A stretch of 64,000 nt of DNA from Streptococcus sp. oral taxon 431 (lineage in GTDB: Bacteria > Bacillota > Bacilli > Lactobacillales > Streptococcaceae). The notes under the pieces were generated by a model that worked only from the letters and a program-made list of their open reading frames with translations, was not told the DNA's origin and did not search any database. The stretch is taken from the NCBI RefSeq assembly GCF_023115445.1, contig NZ_JALDUI010000002.1, positions 1 through 64,000 of the forward strand, given 5' to 3'. Positions 59,783 to 64,000 of this stretch are shown here, one piece after another. Numbering within the stretch: position 1 is the stretch's first letter; each line of letters starts with the position of its first letter. Position numbers and translations under genes: made by a program.

Positions 59783-61153
59783 CTAGGATTTCCCGCCAGT
59801 AGCCAAGAGTTTTTTGCCTTCTTTGATCCATGAATGTTTGGAAAGTGAGAAGTAAAGTTGGGCAGTCATAACTAGCCAGAGAAGGGGCTCACATAGAATC
59901 ACACCTGTATAACCTGTCCAAGGAATAATCCAAGCGACGAAAATAATTTTACCAAAAAACTCGATAAAGCTTGATACAAGTGGCAAGAATTTTTGACCGA
60001 GACCCTGCAAGCTATTTCTATAGATCAATAAAAGACTCAAAAACGGATAGAATACCGAACTGATGCGTAGGTACAAAGCCCCATTTTCAATCAAGTAACC
60101 GTCTGTCGAACTTGCCAGAAAAGAAACTAGGCTAGGACTTGCAAAAAATAGGAATACACAAGCAAAGCTTGCCCAAGCCATACTGATATAACTCCCTAGT
60201 CGAAGACCGTGGACAATGCGATCTGGACGTTTTGCACCAAAGTTTTGAGAGATAAAAGTAGTCATCGATGCTGAGATAGCCGTCATTGGCAATAAGGCAA
60301 AGGCCATGATTCGGCGTGCTGCTGTCTGAGCACTGATAATGACTGCTCCAAAACTATTGACAGAGGATTGCAAAATAACACTTCCGACAGAGACGATTGA
60401 ACCCATCAAGCCCATGGCTAGCCCCTGCTCTAAGAGATCGACATAGAGGGCCTTATTCCATTTAAAATCCTTCAACCTAGGAAGGAGCTCTGGAACACTC
60501 TTGCGAATATAGAAATAACAAAGGATAGCTGACAAGCCCTGGGAGATAATCGTTGCAAGACCTGCAGACTGAACCCCCAACTGCAATTGCGTAATAAAAT
60601 ACAAATCCAGAATGACATTAACGATGGCTGAGAAAATAAGAAAACCAAGCGCAGCAAGACTATCACCAACAGAGCGTAGCAAACCTGCAAAAAGATTATA
60701 AGCAAAGCTCACTCCCACACAGCTAACAATCATGGAGATATATTCATAGGACTGAGGGAGAATTTCTGCAGGTGTTTCTAGGTACTGTAAGAGTGGATAA
60801 AGACCAAAAAAGCCCATCAACATGACAAGCACACTCAAGATAATCCCTAAAATCCAAGTTGCTGCGACAGCTTCCTTAATCTTTTCAAAATTACGAGCTC
60901 CGTAGAGACGTGCAATAACAACACCCATCCCATTTCCAACACCGAGGGCGAAGCCGATAATCAAATCAAAAATGGCTGTCGTTGCTCCAACTGCAGCCAA
61001 GGAATCTTGCCCTAAAAAACGCCCAACAATCAAGATATCAGCTGTATTGTAAAGTTGCTGAAAGATATTGGACAGTAGAATCGGTAATGCAAAACTAATT
61101 AGCGCGGGAAGGATGGGACCATGAATCAGGTCCACCGTTGATTTTTTATTCAT
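59783..61153 (-). CDS. MATE family efflux transporter
   Basis: 456 residues with twelve hydrophobic segments and two homologous halves, the MATE layout (PILLSNIFQQLYNTADILIVGRFLG; GAVIISAQTAARRIM). Uses an ion gradient to expel cationic drugs. It is not DinF, which is a different MATE branch and would follow recA in pneumococcus. Confidence 0.88.
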   Translation of the reverse strand: MNKKSTVDLIHGPILPALISFALPILLSNIFQQLYNTADILIVGRFLGQDSLAAVGATTAIFDLIIGFALGVGNGMGVVIARLYGARNFEKIKEAVAATWILGIILSVLVMLMGFFGLYPLLQYLETPAEILPQSYEYISMIVSCVGVSFAYNLFAGLLRSVGDSLAALGFLIFSAIVNVILDLYFITQLQLGVQSAGLATIISQGLSAILCYFYIRKSVPELLPRLKDFKWNKALYVDLLEQGLAMGLMGSIVSVGSVILQSSVNSFGAVIISAQTAARRIMAFALLPMTAISASMTTFISQNFGAKRPDRIVHGLRLGSYISMAWASFACVFLFFASPSLVSFLASSTDGYLIENGALYLRISSVFYPFLSLLLIYRNSLQGLGQKFLPLVSSFIEFFGKIIFVAWIIPWTGYTGVILCEPLLWLVMTAQLYFSLSKHSWIKEGKKLLATGGKS

Positions 61154-61261
61154 AAGGCTATTATATCAGCTTTCTAGTAGGGGAACAAGGGAGTTTGGAT
61201 AAGAAAGCGTTGCCTAGATACAAACAATCTGGTATAATCGTGACAGAAAAGGAGGCCATGT

Positions 61262-61816
61262 ATGAGCTTAACCAGCCAGTTAATTACAGATGTATTCCCA
61301 GACCTTGAGAAAGTTGACCAATTAAACAAGGAAGCCTTTCCTGAAGAAGAACGGGTCCCTTTGGAAGAATTTTTAAGTTACCAGGATAGAGATGATGCCC
61401 ACTTTTTCGCTTTCTATAACGAGGAAGAATTTGTCGGCTTCGCTTTTGCCATTTCCAACCAAAAAGCTTTCTACATTAGCTTCTTTGCCATTATGCCACA
61501 TCTCCGTAGTCATGGCTACGGGAGAGAAATCATTGAAAAACTCATTGATTTTTACCAACGTACCATTATTCTTGAAGTGGAGCGATTGGACGAAGACTGC
61601 GATAACCTTGAGCAACGAAAAGCTCGCATGGACTTTTATCTACAAAATGGCTTTAAAACTGCAAATGCCTTCTTAGAATACGAGGGATTGAGTTTTGAAA
61701 TTCTCTATCGTGGCGACCATTTTGATGAAGAGGCCTATCGGAATATATTTCAAAAATTACAAGAAGAGAATTACTTCGACTTTCGCATCGAATACCGACG
61801 TTTTAGTGAACACTAA
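61262..61816 (+). CDS. GNAT family N-acetyltransferase
   Basis: 184 residues with an acetyl-CoA fold: YISFFAIMPHLRSHGYGREIIEKLI is the beta4-alpha3 pyrophosphate-binding motif (R/Q-x-x-G-x-G/A form). The substrate is unknown. Start at 61262 with an AGGAGG site; another ATG 4 bases upstream is out of frame. Confidence 0.85.
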   Translation: MSLTSQLITDVFPDLEKVDQLNKEAFPEEERVPLEEFLSYQDRDDAHFFAFYNEEEFVGFAFAISNQKAFYISFFAIMPHLRSHGYGREIIEKLIDFYQRTIILEVERLDEDCDNLEQRKARMDFYLQNGFKTANAFLEYEGLSFEILYRGDHFDEEAYRNIFQKLQEENYFDFRIEYRRFSEH

Positions 61817-61876
61817 TCTAGATTGCAACCTTGAATCTCCATTAAAGATTTGTAATTTTCTCTGTAACCAATATAC

Positions 61877-61903
61877 AATCACCTGTCGTAGGTGATTTTT
61901 TGT
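61877..61903 (+). terminator. Terminator of the GNAT gene
   Basis: AATCACCT-GTCGT-AGGTGATT stem followed by TTTTT. Confidence 0.75.
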
Positions 61904-61955
61904 TATTCCCAAATAAGATGAAAACTTGGAAAAAATTATTCTCGCATATCACAAA

Positions 61956-62138
61956 TAAGAGGCTGGGACAAAAATCCTAGCCTCTCAATTGTCTTTGGAT
62001 TATCGAGCAAGACGCAGTGGTTGAGTGGGCTCTACTACGCTGATTTCATCAGCTTTTACAGCCCTACTCAACTTTACGGAGGTGGGACGACGAAATCGAA
62101 TTCTAACGAATTACCGATTTCTGTCCCACTCTCTTATC
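61956..62138. repeat. Structured streptococcal intergenic element
   Basis: Three consecutive hairpins: GAGGCTGGGACA...TAGCCTC (61956-61984), GTTGAGTGGGCT...AGCCCTACTCAAC (62011-62063, with inner GCTGATTTCATCAGC), and GTGGGAC...GTCCCAC (62083-62132, with inner GAAATCG/CGATTTC). No ORF. I recognise the type as a recurrent mitis-group intergenic sequence but cannot assign it to BOX, RUP or SPRITE. Confidence 0.5.
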
Positions 62139-62167
62139 ATGATTTGTCTCATAAAGATGCACTAAGT

Positions 62168-62362
62168 TTACGCTTTTGTTCCAGCTTCTGGCATGATCAG
62201 CCAGAGAATGAGATAGGCAAGAATTCCTGATCCACCTAGTAATGTGAAGAGAATCCAAAGTCCACGAACAAGTGTTGCATCAATATCTAAATAGTCAGCA
62301 AGACCTGCACAAACACCTGCAATTTTTTTATCTTGAACATTGCGAACTAAACGTTTTTCCAT
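62168..62362 (-). CDS. PspC domain protein
   Basis: 64 residues: RLVRNVQDKKIAGVCAGLADYLDIDATLVRGLW is the PspC signature, then one membrane segment (LFTLLGGSGILAYLILWLIM). Such proteins take part in envelope-stress sensing. It lies where dinF stands in pneumococcus, separated from recA by a terminator. Confidence 0.9.
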   Translation of the reverse strand: MEKRLVRNVQDKKIAGVCAGLADYLDIDATLVRGLWILFTLLGGSGILAYLILWLIMPEAGTKA

Positions 62363-62505
62363 ACCAACAATCTCCTTGGCATTACTTTTATTTTCAATTT
62401 ATTTTATCATCAAATCAAATCTTTTGCAATAGTCTTCCTCATTTTTACTGTGAAAATCTGTCATTCCTGCTCTCATAACCTTGTTTCTTTATTCTCATAT
62501 AGCAG

Positions 62506-62537
62506 AAAAAGTGGGGATTCCTCCGCCACTTTTACTT
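62506..62537 (-). terminator. recA terminator
   Basis: AAAAGTGG pairs with CCACTTTT around an 11-base loop; T-run on the minus strand. It ends 1-2 bases before the recA stop codon. Confidence 0.75.
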
Positions 62538-62538
62538 T

Positions 62539-63693
62539 TTAATCTTCAATTTCGATTTCAAGATCATCGCCAAGGTCAAGAGTCACTTCTTGATTAGCTA
62601 CTTCTACTTCGGGAGCCTTTACTTTTTCATCGGCTACTGCATCGTCTTCAATCAAGCCAAACTTGACACGAACTTGGTGGTCAATCTCATCAAAGACTTC
62701 TGGATGATCTGCCAAGTATTTCTTTGCATTTTCAGAACCTTGACCAATCTTTTCGTCTTTATAAGAGTACCATGCTCCTGCCTTCTTGATGATGTCAAGA
62801 TCACTTGCAATCTTCAAAAGCTCACCAGTTCTTGAAATTCCTTCTCCATACATGATTTCAACAAAGGCTTCTTTGAATGGTGGAGCTACCTTGTTTTTAA
62901 CAACCTTAATCTTGGTTTCCTTACCTACGCTCGTATCTTTTTGATCACCAGTTCCCTTGATTTGTGTGCTTCCACGAACATCCAAACGGACAGAAGCGTA
63001 GAATTTAAGGGCACGTCCACCAGGAGTTGTCTCTGGATTACCAAACATAACTCCTACTTTTTCACGCAATTGGTTAATGAAGATAGCAATTGTCTTAGTC
63101 TTATTAATAGAAGCTCCAAGTTTACGCATAGCCTGGCTCATCATACGAGCTTGAAGACCAACGTGGCTATCTCCGATATCTCCATCGATTTCCGCACGAG
63201 GTACAAGAGCAGCAACTGAGTCGATAACAACAAGGTCAACTGCACCTGAATCAATCAATTTCCCAGCAATTTCAAGACCTTGCTCCCCTGAGTCTGGTTG
63301 TGACAAGAGCAATTCGTCAATGTTAACCCCAAGAGCTGCTGCATAGGCTGGGTCAAGCGCGTGCTCCGCATCGATAAAGGCAGCAATTCCGCCTTCTTTT
63401 TGGGCTTGCGCTACCGCATGAAGGGCAACCGTTGTCTTACCAGATGATTCTGGACCGTAGATTTCGATGATACGTCCCTTTGGATAACCACCTGATCCGA
63501 GTGCAATATCAAGAGCCAAAGAACCTGAGCTCATCACTTGGACCTTTTGCTCTGCACGTTCACCCAAGCGCATGATTGATCCCTTACCGAAATCTTTTTC
63601 AATCAATTTAAGGGCATCGTTTAGGGCTTTTTCACGATCAGCACCAAATTTTTTGCCAATTTCGTCTAATTTTTTTGTTGGTTTTTTCGCCAT
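62539..63693 (-). CDS. recA: Recombinase RecA
   Basis: The 384-residue DNA strand-exchange ATPase. Walker [10 protein letters not shown] (80-88), Walker [15 protein letters not shown]2 region [16 protein letters not shown] and an acidic tail ([13 protein letters not shown]). Needed for competence and repair. It follows cinA, as in all streptococci where the two are co-transcribed from a competence promoter outside this window. Confidence 0.98.
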   Translation of the reverse strand: MAKKPTKKLDEIGKKFGADREKALNDALKLIEKDFGKGSIMRLGERAEQKVQVMSSGSLALDIALGSGGYPKGRIIEIYGPESSGKTTVALHAVAQAQKEGGIAAFIDAEHALDPAYAAALGVNIDELLLSQPDSGEQGLEIAGKLIDSGAVDLVVIDSVAALVPRAEIDGDIGDSHVGLQARMMSQAMRKLGASINKTKTIAIFINQLREKVGVMFGNPETTPGGRALKFYASVRLDVRGSTQIKGTGDQKDTSVGKETKIKVVKNKVAPPFKEAFVEIMYGEGISRTGELLKIASDLDIIKKAGAWYSYKDEKIGQGSENAKKYLADHPEVFDEIDHQVRVKFGLIEDDAVADEKVKAPEVEVANQEVTLDLGDDLEIEIED

Positions 63694-63733
63694 TTTATTC
63701 TCCTGTATTCTAATAGTCCTTAGACCTTCTTCT

Positions 63734-63762
63734 ATTATAACAAATCTCCATCACTTAATAAA
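63734..63762 (-). promoter_or_regulatory. Possible internal recA promoter
   Basis: Minus strand extended -10 TGTTATAAT (TATAAT at 63734-63739) with a weak -35 TTTATT 17 bases upstream. The -10 overlaps the cinA stop codon. It could give recA a basal level outside competence. Confidence 0.45.
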
Positions 63763-64000
63763 GCTTTGCGAACTAGGTTAAAGGCATGTAATACTGCAAT
63801 TTCTCGCACATCTGCACGACTTCTACCTGCGATATTGGCCTGGATAACTTCTGCCCCCGAAGCTTGCGCCAAAGCAATAAAAACTGTACCTGCTGGATGT
63901 CCTTCTAGGCTATCTGGTCCAGCCACTCCTGTCAAACTAATGCCAAAATCTGACTGGGTCTTGATTCGCGCCTGTTCAGCCATTTTTTCAGCAGTAAAGG
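63735..64000 (-). CDS. cinA: Competence/damage-inducible protein CinA, 3' part (partial)
   Basis: The last about 88 codons of cinA, ending [16 protein letters not shown]; the 5' part lies beyond the window edge. The sequence [29 protein letters not shown] is the C-terminal CinA (nicotinamide-nucleotide amidase) domain. The first ATG in this window (63983) is internal. It lies 41 bases before recA. Confidence 0.95.
   Translation of the reverse strand, partial: FTAEKMAEQARIKTQSDFGISLTGVAGPDSLEGHPAGTVFIALAQASGAEVIQANIAGRSRADVREIAVLHAFNLVRKALLSDGDLL

Noticed and set aside
59783-61153. Calling the MATE gene dinF
   Set aside because: Sequence resembles the other pneumococcal MATE branch and it is separated from recA by a GNAT gene on the opposite strand and by pspC.

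Overview
The window is chromosome from a mitis-group Streptococcus. The DNA is AT-rich. The conserved blocks follow pneumococcal gene order and content: rpsD with TCS08 and pavB, the adcRCBA zinc operon, dltXABCD, glpKOF beside an Mga-like gene with hslO and dus, TCS11 with its ABC exporter, and cinA-recA. One BOX element and one RUP-like element are visible. It is probably not S. pneumoniae itself: recA is followed by a terminator and a PspC-domain gene instead of dinF-lytA, and an LPxTG-anchored 5'-nucleotidase lies between adc and dlt. Species cannot be fixed from this window alone. Almost every ORF longer than 150 codons could be assigned to a family.

Layout. 1-8.6 kb: tail of an unidentified gene, rpsD with a structured leader, then (reading leftward) pavB > rr08 > hk08, and the trkH/cabP potassium uptake pair behind a nucleoside phosphorylase. 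8.8-10.2 kb: a rightward stress-type set DUF3290, DUF421, CsbD. 10.3-12.9 kb: an ABC exporter with its TetR repressor and two clear operators. 13-15.8 kb: a divergent cluster of a Cthe_2159-like (DUF4353) lipoprotein, a VTC-domain protein and a DUF4956 membrane protein. 16-24.4 kb: an acetyltransferase gene and rpoBC with a long attenuator-like leader. 24.5-31.3 kb: a class C acid phosphatase lipoprotein, adcRCBA and a wall-anchored 5'-nucleotidase. 31.4-41.8 kb: dltXABCD, glpKOF and an Mga-like regulator. 42-43.8 kb: hslO and dus. 43.8-44.8 kb: a mobile-element graveyard (group II intron 3' end remnant, broken IS200, RUP-like element). 44.9-49.3 kb: the TCS11 operon and a DUF1307 lipoprotein. 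49.3-54 kb: fakA, yloU, rpmB, a LytTR/LiaF-like pair, PAP2 and DUF2200. 54-58.7 kb: a MarR-controlled heterodimeric ABC exporter and a divergent membrane protein. 59-64 kb: yebC, MATE, GNAT, pspC, recA and the 3' end of cinA.

How it fits together. The window is rich in envelope functions (PavB, Nt5e, D-alanylation, LiaF-like, three ABC exporters, TCS08, TCS11) and metal/ion homeostasis (Adc, Trk/CabP). Several regulator genes are preceded by readable operator-like sequences: TetR palindromes in and after a consensus promoter, three helically phased MarR sites, an AdcR box, a TCS11-type palindrome and a direct repeat before rr08. Other notable points are two promoters that would give leaderless mRNAs (trkH, hslO), the terminator-bearing rpoB leader, and an IS200 transposase whose reading frame stops one residue before a predicted metal-ligand glutamine. 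I found no CRISPR array, prophage, tRNA or rRNA. I did not find a clearly undescribed multi-gene system; the VTC/DUF4956/DUF4353 cluster is the least understood gene set here.
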